Shown here one piece after another: positions 17,095 through 26,790 of a DNA stretch of 64,000 nucleotides (positions within the stretch are counted from its first letter, which is position 1; each line of letters opens with the position of its first letter). The position numbers and the translations under genes were made by a program. The notes below the pieces were generated by a model. The model searched no databases. It saw only the letters and a list, made by a program, of their open reading frames with translations, and was not told the DNA's origin. Origin of the DNA: CALRQJ02 sp943370285 (GTDB taxonomy: Bacteria > Bacteroidota > Bacteroidia > Chitinophagales > Chitinophagaceae); assembly GCA_943370285.1 (NCBI GenBank), contig CALRQJ020000012.1:66825-130824 (forward strand), read 5' to 3'.

Positions 17095-19257
17095 TTATTC
17101 ATTTACAGTGAATACGATATTGCCACCTTGCAGTAATTGTTGATGGCTGATCGATTGAACCGGAATTGTTTTTCCATTCCATTGAACAGAACGAATACCG
17201 GCTTTGAAGTTTTTGTTTTTAGTTTTTTTAGTAGTGATGTATAACGATTTTCCATTGGGTAATTGAATGGTGGCTTTTGATACAAAAGGTAAACCAAATA
17301 CATATTGGCCCGATGCCGGATTCATAGGGTACATGCCTAGGCTTGTCCAAATAAACCATGCACTCATTTGCCCACAATCATCATTGCCCGAAAGTCCATC
17401 TGGTCCGGTTTTATACATGCTGTCCATCACCACTTTTAACCATTTGGCTGCTTTGTCAGGAGCACCCAATGCAGTGTACATATAGATAATGTGATGACTG
17501 GGTTCGTTACCATGTGCATATTGCCCAATTAAACCGGTAACATCAGCCGAAACATTTTCGCCATGCAAATCTGATGAGGCTGTAAATAGTTGATCGAGTT
17601 TGTTAATCAATTTATCTTTTCCACCATATAATTCGGCAAAGCCATTAATATCATGTGGTACAAAAAAACTGTGTTGCCAGGCTGTACCTTCTACATATTG
17701 TCCATCAAAACCATGTTCAGAAAAAATAGGATCAAATGGTTCTACCCATTCTCCTTTGCTGTTTTTAGCCCTCATAAATCCGGTGTTGGCATCAAAGAGT
17801 TGTTTGTAACTCATAGCTCTTTTCATGAATACGTCATAGTCTGCCTGCTGGTTCATTTTTTTGGCCACTTGTGCAATGCACCAATCATCAAAAGCATATT
17901 CTAAAGTAATGGTCACACTCCAGCCATGTTTGTCTTGAGGCAAATAACCGTATTTGATGTAATCTGGTGTGCCACGCTGGTTTTGAAAAGTACTTTTTTT
18001 CATGGCTTCATAGGCTTTGTTATAATCAAAACCTTTAATGCCTTTTAACATGGCATCCGCAATTATGGGAATGCTGTGATATCCTGTCATGGTATTGGCT
18101 TCCCAAGTACTTAAATCCCAAACCGGTAACAAACCATTGTCTTCATACAATTGCAACATGCTATTAATCATGTCTGGTAAACGTTTCGGTTGGGTAATGG
18201 TGAACAGTGGGTTTAATGCTCGGAATACATCCCATTGTGAGAAGACAGTGTATTTTTCATTTCCCTTACGGAAGAATTGTTTTTTATCGTCATGGGTTTG
18301 ATATTGGCCATCTGCATCGCTGTGTACTACCGGTGCTAAACAAGTTCGGTACAAAGCCGTATAAAATTTTGTAGCAAATGGTTTATCGGTAGTTTCAATC
18401 TTAATTTTCTGTAATTCTTTCTCCCATAATTTCTCTGCATTAATGGTAGTTTGTTCAAAACTTAAACCGGCAGTTTCGGTCAATGATTGCAGTGCTTTAT
18501 CGGTATCTACCGAACTTATGCCAACCCTTACCAGTAAAGGTTTATGGGTATTGAATCGCAATGCTATTTTCACTTTATCGCCATGTGCCGTTCTGCCATC
18601 ATTGGTAGAATCATCAACAAATAAATATTCCGCTACTTGCTGCGAAAATCGAGCAGCAAAATATACTTTCTGTCCTTTAGCCCAACCCGTGCTATAACGA
18701 TAACCAACGATGGTATAATCATCTACCAATTTAATCATACCTGCGGTGCTTTTATCCCAATTGATGCGGAAGCCCATATCAAACCGAAGCCAGCCCGACG
18801 CATCGGGAAATGTATAACGATGATAACCATTGCGATTGGTAGCACTCATTTCGCAGTTGATACCATTGTCTAATTGTACTTGATAATAACCCGGCTTTGC
18901 TTTTTCATTGGCATGACTAAAAGGGAGCAAGATTTTTTCTTTTCTTATGGATTGAGTATCGGTTAATGGTACTACCGATATATCGCACCAATCTCCAATG
19001 CCGGTGCCACTTAAATGTGTATGGCTGAAGCCTGCAATGGTATTGCTGCTATAATGATAACCGCCGCACCAATCCCACCCTTCTACACCGTTATCCGGAC
19101 TTAACTGCACCAATCCAAAAGGCACGGTAGCGCCGGGGTACACATGGCCATGACCACCGGTTCCTAAAAATGGGTCTACAAATTTTGTTAGCCGTTGCGC
19201 TATAACAAAACTGCTGTACCCAATGAGTACAGCAGCTATAATTATTTTTTTTATCAT
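17095..19257 (-). CDS. GH92 family alpha-mannosidase-like glycoside hydrolase
   Basis: 720 aa with an N-terminal signal peptide (LIGYSSFVIAQ). Family 92 hallmarks are VDPFLGTGGHGHVYPG at the N-terminus, FSHTHLSGTGIGDW, and the C-terminal GNEPSHHIIYMY and GNDDCGQMSAWF blocks, which carry the calcium-binding and catalytic residues of GH92. Known members are Ca-dependent exo-alpha-mannosidases acting on N-glycan or mannan side chains. It is exported to the periplasm or surface. It is 18 bp downstream of a GHL10 lipoprotein gene on the same strand, so the two are probably co-transcribed. Confidence 0.95.
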   Translation of the reverse strand: MIKKIIIAAVLIGYSSFVIAQRLTKFVDPFLGTGGHGHVYPGATVPFGLVQLSPDNGVEGWDWCGGYHYSSNTIAGFSHTHLSGTGIGDWCDISVVPLTDTQSIRKEKILLPFSHANEKAKPGYYQVQLDNGINCEMSATNRNGYHRYTFPDASGWLRFDMGFRINWDKSTAGMIKLVDDYTIVGYRYSTGWAKGQKVYFAARFSQQVAEYLFVDDSTNDGRTAHGDKVKIALRFNTHKPLLVRVGISSVDTDKALQSLTETAGLSFEQTTINAEKLWEKELQKIKIETTDKPFATKFYTALYRTCLAPVVHSDADGQYQTHDDKKQFFRKGNEKYTVFSQWDVFRALNPLFTITQPKRLPDMINSMLQLYEDNGLLPVWDLSTWEANTMTGYHSIPIIADAMLKGIKGFDYNKAYEAMKKSTFQNQRGTPDYIKYGYLPQDKHGWSVTITLEYAFDDWCIAQVAKKMNQQADYDVFMKRAMSYKQLFDANTGFMRAKNSKGEWVEPFDPIFSEHGFDGQYVEGTAWQHSFFVPHDINGFAELYGGKDKLINKLDQLFTASSDLHGENVSADVTGLIGQYAHGNEPSHHIIYMYTALGAPDKAAKWLKVVMDSMYKTGPDGLSGNDDCGQMSAWFIWTSLGMYPMNPASGQYVFGLPFVSKATIQLPNGKSLYITTKKTKNKNFKAGIRSVQWNGKTIPVQSISHQQLLQGGNIVFTVNE

Positions 19258-19275
19258 GAAAAAACTTATTGAAAA

Positions 19276-20442
19276 TTATTTTACAAAAGGATACTGTCCT
19301 TGAAAATAAGTGAGTTTGTCTTTTACACCTTCGTAGAAAAAGAAACATTCGCCTTTAAAATTATTGGCTCTGTTGGTTTTGATCATATCCGTTAAAAATT
19401 GATCTGTAGGTAAGTAGGTTCCTGATTTTAACAATACACCAGGATAAAAAGGAATGGCCGTATTTTTATAATATGTCTTTTGTTGTGCTATGGTTGCATT
19501 GTAAGCCGCAATATCGTAGCGATAGCATTGGGGCAAAATAGCGTCTACATAACTACTATCAACCCAAGTTGGCCAATCTTGTAAATACTCCGTTAAGCCC
19601 CATGGGTAAGGACTTGGGCTCATGGTAAATTGAATGGCAGGTTTAATGGCTTTAACTTCTCCTCTTAATTTTTTTAAATAAGCATTAAGCTTTTTTGCTC
19701 TCCAAGTTACCCAACTAGATTGCAAATGATCTTGTGGTGGAGTAAGACCGGTTTCGGCTAGATATAATGCAGATGTATAGGTATCATAACCGGCAGTGCT
19801 TGGTACAGCGGGCATTCTGTCGTCGCCTTGTACACCATCAACATTATAGTTAGTTACAACTTCCTTAAATAAATCACTCATAAAACCTTGCACTTCAGGG
19901 TGAAAAGCATTCAACCAATCAAAACCGTTTTTAACTACTAGTGCATTGTTTTTATCTTTAGCTGCCCAATTGGGTTTAGCCGCTACAATGGCTCCGCCGT
20001 TGGCAGAATAAGAAGCTGCAAAACCATATTCGAACCAAGCATGTACTTTAATGCCATTGGCATGTGCCTCTGTAATCATTTCTTGTAGTGGATCTCGGCC
20101 TGCCATGCTTTCTAGAATCGGCTTACCAATTAAATTATTCATGACGGTGCTTGGGTACATGGTTCTACCATTATTGTACACCACCATAAATATGTTATTA
20201 ATGTTGCCCGCTTTACATTTGGCTACTACATCTTTGATATTAGCCAAACTTGTTAATGCGCTACTAGCTGCCGTAGTTACCCAAGTACCTCTTAATGCGT
20301 TAGGGTCCCAAACAGGTGTTGGAGGTGGTGTGCCACCGCCACCGGGAGGAGTGTAGGTAGTGGTTGTTTTTTTAGAACAGCTGATGCTGATTAACACAGT
20401 AGCTATTAAAGTAATGGGCAATAATGGTAGCAATCGTTTCAT
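19276..20442 (-). CDS. GHL10-type glycosyl hydrolase-like lipoprotein
   Basis: 388 aa. The signal peptide ends in SISC, a lipobox, followed by a Thr/Pro/Gly-rich linker. The TIM-barrel core matches PF02638 (glycosyl hydrolase-like 10), with RGTWVTTAASSAL, NNIFMVVYNNGRTMYPS, KVHAWFEYGFA, NVDGVQGDDRMPA and LPQCYRYD. It is a paralogue of the non-lipidated protein at 23501-24571, sharing nearly every core motif. The precise glycan target is not established; it is presumably a surface or periplasmic polysaccharide hydrolase. It diverges from the MFS gene. Confidence 0.9.
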   Translation of the reverse strand: MKRLLPLLPITLIATVLISISCSKKTTTTYTPPGGGGTPPPTPVWDPNALRGTWVTTAASSALTSLANIKDVVAKCKAGNINNIFMVVYNNGRTMYPSTVMNNLIGKPILESMAGRDPLQEMITEAHANGIKVHAWFEYGFAASYSANGGAIVAAKPNWAAKDKNNALVVKNGFDWLNAFHPEVQGFMSDLFKEVVTNYNVDGVQGDDRMPAVPSTAGYDTYTSALYLAETGLTPPQDHLQSSWVTWRAKKLNAYLKKLRGEVKAIKPAIQFTMSPSPYPWGLTEYLQDWPTWVDSSYVDAILPQCYRYDIAAYNATIAQQKTYYKNTAIPFYPGVLLKSGTYLPTDQFLTDMIKTNRANNFKGECFFFYEGVKDKLTYFQGQYPFVK

Positions 20443-20560
20443 GTAGAATTGTTTGATTTGACAACACGAACTTAAATAAAAAAATAATTAATCAAAACAA
20501 TCTTTTTAATTTATTTTATTATCTTCCCTGCATAATTCTACATTTACTCAACTTTTGCTT

Positions 20561-21853
20561 GTGAATAATCAGTCAAAACATCAAACTAAGCCCTTGAGTT
20601 GGATTCCAACTACTTGGTTTGCAATGGGATTGCCCAATTTAGTGTTAGGTGGTACTGTGGTATCATTAATGTATAAAAACATGGGCTTCTCAGATACACA
20701 AATTGCTTTTTGGACCGGAATTATCATTTTGCCCTGGAGTTTTAAGCCAATATGGGGCCCTTTTATGGAACTCTACAAAACCAAAAAATTCTATATATAT
20801 GCCGCTCAAATTTGTTGCGGCTTATTGTTTGCTTTATCTGCAGCATCATTATTTACCGATTCTTTTTTTAGTATTTCCGTGGTTTTGTTTTTAATTACGG
20901 CTTTTTTTGGTGCTACACAAGATATTGCCGCTGATGGTTTGTACTTGCAAGCATTGTCACCCAAACAGCAAGCACAATTTGTAGGTTGGCAGGGTACTTT
21001 TTACAATTTTGCTAAACTATTTTCTAATGGGGGAATGATTTTTTTAGCCGGCTTACTTATACCTGCAATTGGTAATACACAAGCATGGGCAATTGTTATG
21101 GGCATTTATGCAGGGGTAATGTTTCTACTCGGGTTGTACAATAGAAAATATTTACCGGCTATTCCCAATCAAACTACTGTTACCAGTGCTGCTGATGTTT
21201 GGTTAACGCTGAAAGATGTTATTGTTAGTTTTTTTCAGAAAAAATACATTTGGTGGGGTATACTTTTCATTATGTTGTATCGCTTTGCCGAAGGGCAAGC
21301 CATCAAAATAATGCCTTTATTTTTTAAAGCAGATAGGGCTGTTGGCGGATTAGGATTACAAGAATCTACACTTGGGATGCTCACCGGTATTTTTGGGACC
21401 ATCGCTTTTGTATTAGGTTCATTAGCTGCCGGATATTTTGTGGCGAATAAAGGATTAAACAGAAGCACTTTACTATTACTCTGTGCTTGTTTTAACCTGC
21501 CATTTGCATCTTATGCTTATTTAGCTATCACACAAACAGAAAGTTTGTGGATAATTGGTAGCGCTGTTGCGATTGAACATTTTGGTTACGGTTTTGGATT
21601 TATTGGCATCATCATTTTCATCATGCAACAAATAGCCCCCGGTAAATACCAAATGGCTCACTATGCGTTTGGTAGTTCACTTACTTATTTGGGTTATACC
21701 GTTGCTTCAATGGTCAGTGGTGTGGTGAGTGACTATTTGGGTTATAAAGATTTTTTTATTTGGGTGTTGATAGCAACCATACCGGCTTTTTTAATTACTT
21801 GGCTAGTGCCGCTAAAACCTTATCAAGAAACACCACAAACGATTGTAGAATAA
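20561..21853 (+). CDS. AmpG-like MFS permease
   Basis: About 430 aa with 12 predicted transmembrane helices. No ATG is available near the beginning, so a GTG at 20561 (VNNQSKH) is the most likely start; a TTG at 20555 is possible. The segments FFGATQDIAADGLYLQAL and FVGWQGTFYNFAKL resemble AmpG/SLC33-type importers of muropeptides or sugars. It sits at the head of a plus-strand run of glycan-acting genes, overlapping none but only 2 bp from the next. The likely role is import of the sugar or muropeptide released by the neighbours; the substrate is inferred. Confidence 0.85.
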   Translation: MNNQSKHQTKPLSWIPTTWFAMGLPNLVLGGTVVSLMYKNMGFSDTQIAFWTGIIILPWSFKPIWGPFMELYKTKKFYIYAAQICCGLLFALSAASLFTDSFFSISVVLFLITAFFGATQDIAADGLYLQALSPKQQAQFVGWQGTFYNFAKLFSNGGMIFLAGLLIPAIGNTQAWAIVMGIYAGVMFLLGLYNRKYLPAIPNQTTVTSAADVWLTLKDVIVSFFQKKYIWWGILFIMLYRFAEGQAIKIMPLFFKADRAVGGLGLQESTLGMLTGIFGTIAFVLGSLAAGYFVANKGLNRSTLLLLCACFNLPFASYAYLAITQTESLWIIGSAVAIEHFGYGFGFIGIIIFIMQQIAPGKYQMAHYAFGSSLTYLGYTVASMVSGVVSDYLGYKDFFIWVLIATIPAFLITWLVPLKPYQETPQTIVE

Positions 21854-21855
21854 CA

Positions 21856-22542
21856 ATGAAAGTAATGCTCAAATATTATGGTATATTAAGCTTCCTCAGT
21901 ATGGTAAGTTCAATAACTGCTGCTCAAACTGTGGCTTATGATTCGAGTTATCAAACTACTTACTATGAACAAAAACTAACTTTATTCAGGTTGTTGCCTG
22001 ATGAACCCAACGAAATTATTTTCTTGGGCAACAGCATTACAGATATTGGCGAATGGACAGAAATTTGGCAAAATAGAAAAGTGAAAAACAGGGGAATCAG
22101 TGGCGATAATACGTTTGGCGTATTGGCAAGGTTAGATGAAGTGGTATCATCAAAGCCAAAGAAAATATTCATCATGATTGGCATCAACGATATTGCACGG
22201 AATATACCCGATTCAGTCATTCTAGCCAACTATCATAAAATGATAGAACGTATTCAAACGGCTTCACCCAAAACTAAAATTATTGTACAAAGTATTTTGC
22301 CAACGAATAATGAATTTACCGCATTTAAAAATCACCAGAATAAAACGGTTCATATTGCCGCTGTAAACCAATTGTTACAAAAAATGTGTAGTGAAAAAGG
22401 GTTGACATTTTTGAATCTACACGATGCTTTTTTAGATGAAAATGGAAAACTGAATAAACAATATACCAACGATGGTTTGCACATCAACGGTTATGGTTAT
22501 ATGCTTTGGAAAAAAATAATTCAAGAAAAAGGATTGCTATAA
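21856..22542 (+). CDS. Exported SGNH/GDSL-type hydrolase
   Basis: 228 aa from the ATG at 21856; the longer frame starting with TTG lacks a signal. The signal peptide ends SSITAAQ. SGNH blocks are visible: FLGNSITDIGEW (block I Ser), ISGDNTFG (Gly block), MIGINDIAR (block III Asn) and NDGLHINGYGY (block V Asp and His). Such enzymes remove acetyl or other esters from carbohydrates or peptidoglycan. Context with glycoside hydrolases favours a carbohydrate esterase. It starts 2 bp after the MFS stop. Confidence 0.9.
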   Translation: MKVMLKYYGILSFLSMVSSITAAQTVAYDSSYQTTYYEQKLTLFRLLPDEPNEIIFLGNSITDIGEWTEIWQNRKVKNRGISGDNTFGVLARLDEVVSSKPKKIFIMIGINDIARNIPDSVILANYHKMIERIQTASPKTKIIVQSILPTNNEFTAFKNHQNKTVHIAAVNQLLQKMCSEKGLTFLNLHDAFLDENGKLNKQYTNDGLHINGYGYMLWKKIIQEKGLL

Positions 22543-22565
22543 ATGGATGTTATAAACTATCAAGC

Positions 22566-23504
22566 ATGTTAATTACAGGAACTTTTATAGACGAAATCAG
22601 CCACGATATTCCCCACCAAAATTGGGGTGCAAAAGAATGGGAGCAAGACTTTCAGTATATGAAAGTGATGGGCATTGATACAGTGATTTTAATCAGAAGT
22701 GGTTACAGAAGATTCATCACTTATCCATCAAAATATTTAATGAATACCAAAGGTTGTTATCATCCACCGATAGATTTGGTTGAATTGTTTTTGTCATTGG
22801 CGGATAAGTATAATATGCATTTCTATTTTGGTTTATACGATAGTGGCGAATATTGGGATACCGGAGATATGACGCCTGAAATTGATACCAATCGTTTTGT
22901 CATTGATGAAGTGTGGAAACAATACGGTCATCATCCATCTTTTAAGGGTTGGTATTTGAGCATGGAAATTAGCCGTAAAACCAAAGGTGCTATTGAGGCA
23001 TTTAGGGCCTTAGGTAATCAATGTAAAGCAGTTAGTAATAATTTGCCCACGTTTATTTCACCGTGGATAGATGGAAAGAAAGCGGTGCTAGCTGCATCCG
23101 GACAAATAGCTAAAACAGATGCAGTGAGTTTGCAGGAACATGAAGCAGAATGGAATGAAATATTCAGTGGCATTCAAGGTGCCGTTGACGCCGTTGCATT
23201 TCAAGATGGGCATATTGAATATCATGAGTTGGAAGATTTTTTCCGCATCAACAAACAACTGGCCGATAAATACAAGATGCAATGTTGGACCAATGCCGAA
23301 AGTTTTGACCGTGATATGCCCATTAAATTTCTACCCATCAAATTCGAAAAATTAAAATTGAAATTAGAGGCTGCTCGTAAAGCCGGGTACGATAAAGCCA
23401 TCACTTTTGAGTTCTCTCATTTTATGAGTCCGCAATCTGCTTACACCCAAGCCCATCATTTGTATAACCGTTATTTGGAATATAAACACCAACTCAGTCT
23501 ATGA
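22566..23504 (+). CDS. DUF4434 TIM-barrel protein (glycoside hydrolase-like)
   Basis: 312 aa from the ATG at 22566 (MLITGTFIDEI). There is no signal peptide, so it appears cytoplasmic. The sequence matches the DUF4434 type: GTFIDEISHDIPHQNWG at the N-terminus, then MGIDTVILIRSGYRR and GWYLSMEIS. DUF4434 proteins are predicted TIM-barrel hydrolases. It overlaps the following GHL10 gene by 4 bp (ATGA), indicating translational coupling. It may process an oligosaccharide brought in by the MFS permease. Confidence 0.8.
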   Translation: MLITGTFIDEISHDIPHQNWGAKEWEQDFQYMKVMGIDTVILIRSGYRRFITYPSKYLMNTKGCYHPPIDLVELFLSLADKYNMHFYFGLYDSGEYWDTGDMTPEIDTNRFVIDEVWKQYGHHPSFKGWYLSMEISRKTKGAIEAFRALGNQCKAVSNNLPTFISPWIDGKKAVLAASGQIAKTDAVSLQEHEAEWNEIFSGIQGAVDAVAFQDGHIEYHELEDFFRINKQLADKYKMQCWTNAESFDRDMPIKFLPIKFEKLKLKLEAARKAGYDKAITFEFSHFMSPQSAYTQAHHLYNRYLEYKHQLSL

Positions 23505-24571
23505 AAAAAATCTTTCTATTACTCTTTTGTTGTTGCTTAGTAATTACTTCTTGGTCGCAAACAACACCTATTCGTGGTACATGGATTACTAACGTGGGCA
23601 GTAAAGCATTGCTCAACGAAGCTAATGTTAAAGCTGCCGTTAGTCTTTGTAAGGAAAAAGGTATCAATACCATTTTTATGGTAGTGTGGAATGATGGTGT
23701 AACCATGTATCCGAGTAAAGTCGTTGAGAAATATATAGGCATTAAGCAAGATACCGTGTACAAAGGTTTTGATCCCTTGAAATGTATGGTGGAAGAAGGA
23801 CATAAGCAGGGATTAAAAGTACATGCTTGGTTTGAGTTTGGTTTTTCTTACGCTTATAAAGACAGCAACGCTATTTGGTATAAAAAATATCCTCATTGGG
23901 TGGGTCGTAACAGCAAAAAAGAAAGACTACAAAAAAGTGATTTTTATTGGTGGAATGCTATGCACCCCGAAGTGCAATCTTTCATGTTGCAGTTGGTAAA
24001 AGAAGTGGTGAAAAAATACAATGTTGATGGTGTACAAGGTGATGATAGATTGCCTGCTATGCCCGGCGAAGGCGGATATGATGATTACACATTGGCCTTG
24101 TACAAAAAACAAACAGGCAATACCGCACCATCAGATTTTAAAGAACCAAAATGGTTACAATGGAAAGCCGATCAGTTGAGTTTATTTGGTAAAAAACTGT
24201 ATCGACAAGTTAAGAAGTTAAAGCCCGGATGTATTGTTACTTGGTCGCCAAGTATTTACCCTTGGAGTATGGAAAACTACCTGCAAGATTGGCCTGCGTG
24301 GGTAAAGGGTGGATATGCAGATATAATACTGCCGCAGTTGTATCGCTATGATATCAAAGCCTATGAAAAAATTCTGAAAGAACTAGACAGCCAGGTTTCA
24401 CCGCAGCAAAAGAAAAAAACCTTCCCCGGTATTTTAACCGGATTAGCCAATGGTTATCAAATAAGCGATGAACTATTGCAGCAAATGATTGCATTGAACC
24501 GTAAATATGGGTTTGAAGGAGAGTGTTTATTTTATTTCGAATCATTACATAAAATTAAATCATTATACTAA
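23501..24571 (+). CDS. GHL10-type glycosyl hydrolase-like protein
   Basis: 356 aa with a Sec signal (LLFCCCLVITSWSQ) but, unlike its paralogue at 19276-20442, no proline-rich lipoprotein linker. Core motifs are RGTWITNVGSKAL, NTIFMVVWNDGVTMYPS, KVHAWFEFGFS, NVDGVQGDDRLPA and LPQLYRYD. It is translationally coupled to the DUF4434 gene. Having two GHL10 copies on either side of the permease suggests they act sequentially, or in different compartments, on the same polymer. Confidence 0.9.
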   Translation: MKKIFLLLFCCCLVITSWSQTTPIRGTWITNVGSKALLNEANVKAAVSLCKEKGINTIFMVVWNDGVTMYPSKVVEKYIGIKQDTVYKGFDPLKCMVEEGHKQGLKVHAWFEFGFSYAYKDSNAIWYKKYPHWVGRNSKKERLQKSDFYWWNAMHPEVQSFMLQLVKEVVKKYNVDGVQGDDRLPAMPGEGGYDDYTLALYKKQTGNTAPSDFKEPKWLQWKADQLSLFGKKLYRQVKKLKPGCIVTWSPSIYPWSMENYLQDWPAWVKGGYADIILPQLYRYDIKAYEKILKELDSQVSPQQKKKTFPGILTGLANGYQISDELLQQMIALNRKYGFEGECLFYFESLHKIKSLY

Positions 24572-24581
24572 ATTGAATTGA

Positions 24582-25601
24582 ATGAAACGGATACCATTTT
24601 TTATACTAGTTATTTTGTTTGCCGCAACTACAATAGTAGCTTGTTCTAAAAAAACAACGGTTGTTACTACGCCTCCGCCACCACCAACAGGCGGAACAAC
24701 CAATTTAATTACATTACCATCGGGTTGGAGACTAAGCACCACATTGGGCACTGCATTTCCTGCCGGTATTCAAGTGTATACTTTCGATAGTATTTACAAC
24801 AGTAAAACAGTGAAAGCCGTTTGTTTGGCATACGATAGTAAGAATGCCAATTTCGAATTCAAACCCGTACAAAGTGCCACTGCAAAAACACCAACTGCAT
24901 TTTACAACGATGAAGCAGGTGTTGTATATGGCTGTATCAACGGTGGCTACTTTGGCAGCAACCAATCTTTTAGTTTGGTGAAATATAACAATGTGGTTTC
25001 ATCGCCAAATATCAAGGCGGTTACAAGGGTATTTAATGGTACAAATACTTCCTATTTTCCCACCCGTGCAGCATTTGGAATATCCAATACCGGTTCGCCT
25101 ACTATTGGCTGGATCTATAATGTTGGTGCCGGGAACGACTTAATATACAGTTATCCTGCTCCTAGTCCTAATGTTGATGGACAAGCACCGCAAGCACAGC
25201 CTACTGCTTCATTTCCTACAGGTGGTGCAATATGGAATACGACAAGCGCTATTGGTGGATCACCAATGCTCATAAAAGATAATGCCATCAACATCAGCGA
25301 TGCAGCAGAGTTGATTTCCATTAATAATACAACATCTCGTCCTCGTTCTGCCATTGGTTATACAGCCAATGGTATTGTTTTGGTAGTAGCAGTGGAAGGC
25401 GATAATCCGCCTAATTATACCGGCATTAATCTGGCAGACTTGGCAGGTTTCATTAAAAATTTAGGGGCAACCAATGCCATTAATTTAGATGGTGGTGGTT
25501 CTACGTCCTTGGTTATTGGCGGAACAAAAGCAGTTCGTCCCGGCGATGCAGGTGGTACCGAAAGACCCGTAATAAGTGCTGTGTTGATAAAGAAAAAATA
25601 A
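24582..25601 (+). CDS. NAGPA-type phosphodiester glycosidase lipoprotein
   Basis: 339 aa. The signal ends in STIVAC-like residues (TTIVACSKK), a lipobox, followed by a Thr/Pro linker. The C-terminal domain matches PF09992 (phosphodiester glycosidase, as in N-acetylglucosamine-1-phosphodiester alpha-N-acetylglucosaminidase), with GCINGGYFG, GSPMLIKD, RSAIGYTANG and the diagnostic NLDGGGSTSLVI. It probably cleaves a sugar-phosphodiester bond in an extracellular polymer such as a cell-wall polymer. It is 10 bp after the GHL10 gene. Confidence 0.9.
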   Translation: MKRIPFFILVILFAATTIVACSKKTTVVTTPPPPPTGGTTNLITLPSGWRLSTTLGTAFPAGIQVYTFDSIYNSKTVKAVCLAYDSKNANFEFKPVQSATAKTPTAFYNDEAGVVYGCINGGYFGSNQSFSLVKYNNVVSSPNIKAVTRVFNGTNTSYFPTRAAFGISNTGSPTIGWIYNVGAGNDLIYSYPAPSPNVDGQAPQAQPTASFPTGGAIWNTTSAIGGSPMLIKDNAINISDAAELISINNTTSRPRSAIGYTANGIVLVVAVEGDNPPNYTGINLADLAGFIKNLGATNAINLDGGGSTSLVIGGTKAVRPGDAGGTERPVISAVLIKKK

Positions 25602-25603
25602 GC

Positions 25604-26776
25604 ATGAAAAAATGCATCATACTCATCGGTTTGTTGTGGTGTGTGATTACCCATGCACAACAACAAACCGATGCTGTTTTTACTACGACAAGGGCAAGAG
25701 ATTCTATGCAAGCCGCATTGAAATCAATGATTCATGCCACCATACTACTACCATTTAAAAACAATGAATCTACTTGGAGTGGTGCTTGTTGGGCCATCGA
25801 AATTTTATTGTATCGCCCCAAACGTTTTGAGCAACAAATTCCTGCATTGATTCGTCAGTTACCCCAACAATCTGCCGAGTTACAATACCGTTTTTTAGAA
25901 ATGTTGTACACGGTTTATCCAAGACAATTTGTTAAGCCAATACAACAGCAATGGAACTATTTTGCAAATGCAAAAGTGAAAGCTGTAGCATTAGAATATC
26001 TAAAGCTGAATAATGTTTATGTGCTTACAACAACGCAAACCGATACTTTGCCGCCGCATTTACTTACTTTCAAAACACAACAAAATAATCCGGTTGAACA
26101 ACCCAAACAAGACGATTTTTTAGCAGCTGATTTTTTACCCGGTCAGGTAGTGTTGTGTAGCTTTCAACATTGCAATAGAAATTTGCCCGGCTATTTGATG
26201 ATACGAACTGCACAACACAGTTGGTTGAGCGATAGTGTTGGCAAGCCTTATCGTTTTCCGCAGTTGGCCAGGTCAATTACCAATTTACCTTATTATTTAA
26301 CCAATGGCAATACCCCACAAGGTTTGTATCGTTTGAAGGGTTGGGCACAGTCTGATAATAAATTTATTGGCACTACTACAAACCTTCAAATGGTAATGCC
26401 CGATGAAGATGGTGCTCCATCTTTTTTTGATACTACCCCCACAAATTTGGCGGCTGCTTATGGCCAATTATTATCGCCAAGCTTTATTACATATACTAAT
26501 TTATGGCAAAGTTATCGGGCTGCACAATTGGGTCGCAGCGAAATCATAGCACATGGTACAGCCATTGATCCGCAATGGTATAAGGGTAAAACCTATTATC
26601 CGCATACGCCTAGTTTAGGTTGTTTGTGTAGTCCGGAAATCTGGAATGGTAGGTTAGTTAAAAGTGTACAGCAAGCATGGGTCAATACAGTTCAGTCCAT
26701 TACAGATGCCACGGGATATTTGATGGTGGCTGAGATAGCTGATTTTAATCCGCAATATGGTGCATGCAATTGGTAA
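25604..26776 (+). CDS. Exported protein with L,D-transpeptidase-like HGT...SLGC motif
   Basis: 390 aa with a signal peptide (ILIGLLWCVITHAQ). I do not recognise the N-terminal part, which has helical Gln-rich repeats. The C-terminal third contains IIAHGTAIDP and, 19-20 residues further on, TPSLGCLCSPE. This spacing and order recall the YkuD L,D-transpeptidase active site, which normally reads HG...S(H)GC(R/I). Here Leu replaces the usual His before Gly-Cys, and Cys follows. If functional it would cross-link or edit peptidoglycan, fitting the neighbours. It starts 2 bp after the NAGPA gene. Confidence 0.7.
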   Translation: MKKCIILIGLLWCVITHAQQQTDAVFTTTRARDSMQAALKSMIHATILLPFKNNESTWSGACWAIEILLYRPKRFEQQIPALIRQLPQQSAELQYRFLEMLYTVYPRQFVKPIQQQWNYFANAKVKAVALEYLKLNNVYVLTTTQTDTLPPHLLTFKTQQNNPVEQPKQDDFLAADFLPGQVVLCSFQHCNRNLPGYLMIRTAQHSWLSDSVGKPYRFPQLARSITNLPYYLTNGNTPQGLYRLKGWAQSDNKFIGTTTNLQMVMPDEDGAPSFFDTTPTNLAAAYGQLLSPSFITYTNLWQSYRAAQLGRSEIIAHGTAIDPQWYKGKTYYPHTPSLGCLCSPEIWNGRLVKSVQQAWVNTVQSITDATGYLMVAEIADFNPQYGACNW

Positions 26777-26790
26777 TTTTAAGTAGGTAA

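Noticed and set aside
21760..21855. N-terminal extension of the SGNH hydrolase from a TTG
   Set aside because: It overlaps the MFS gene by almost 100 bp and buries the signal peptide; the ATG at 21856 is better.
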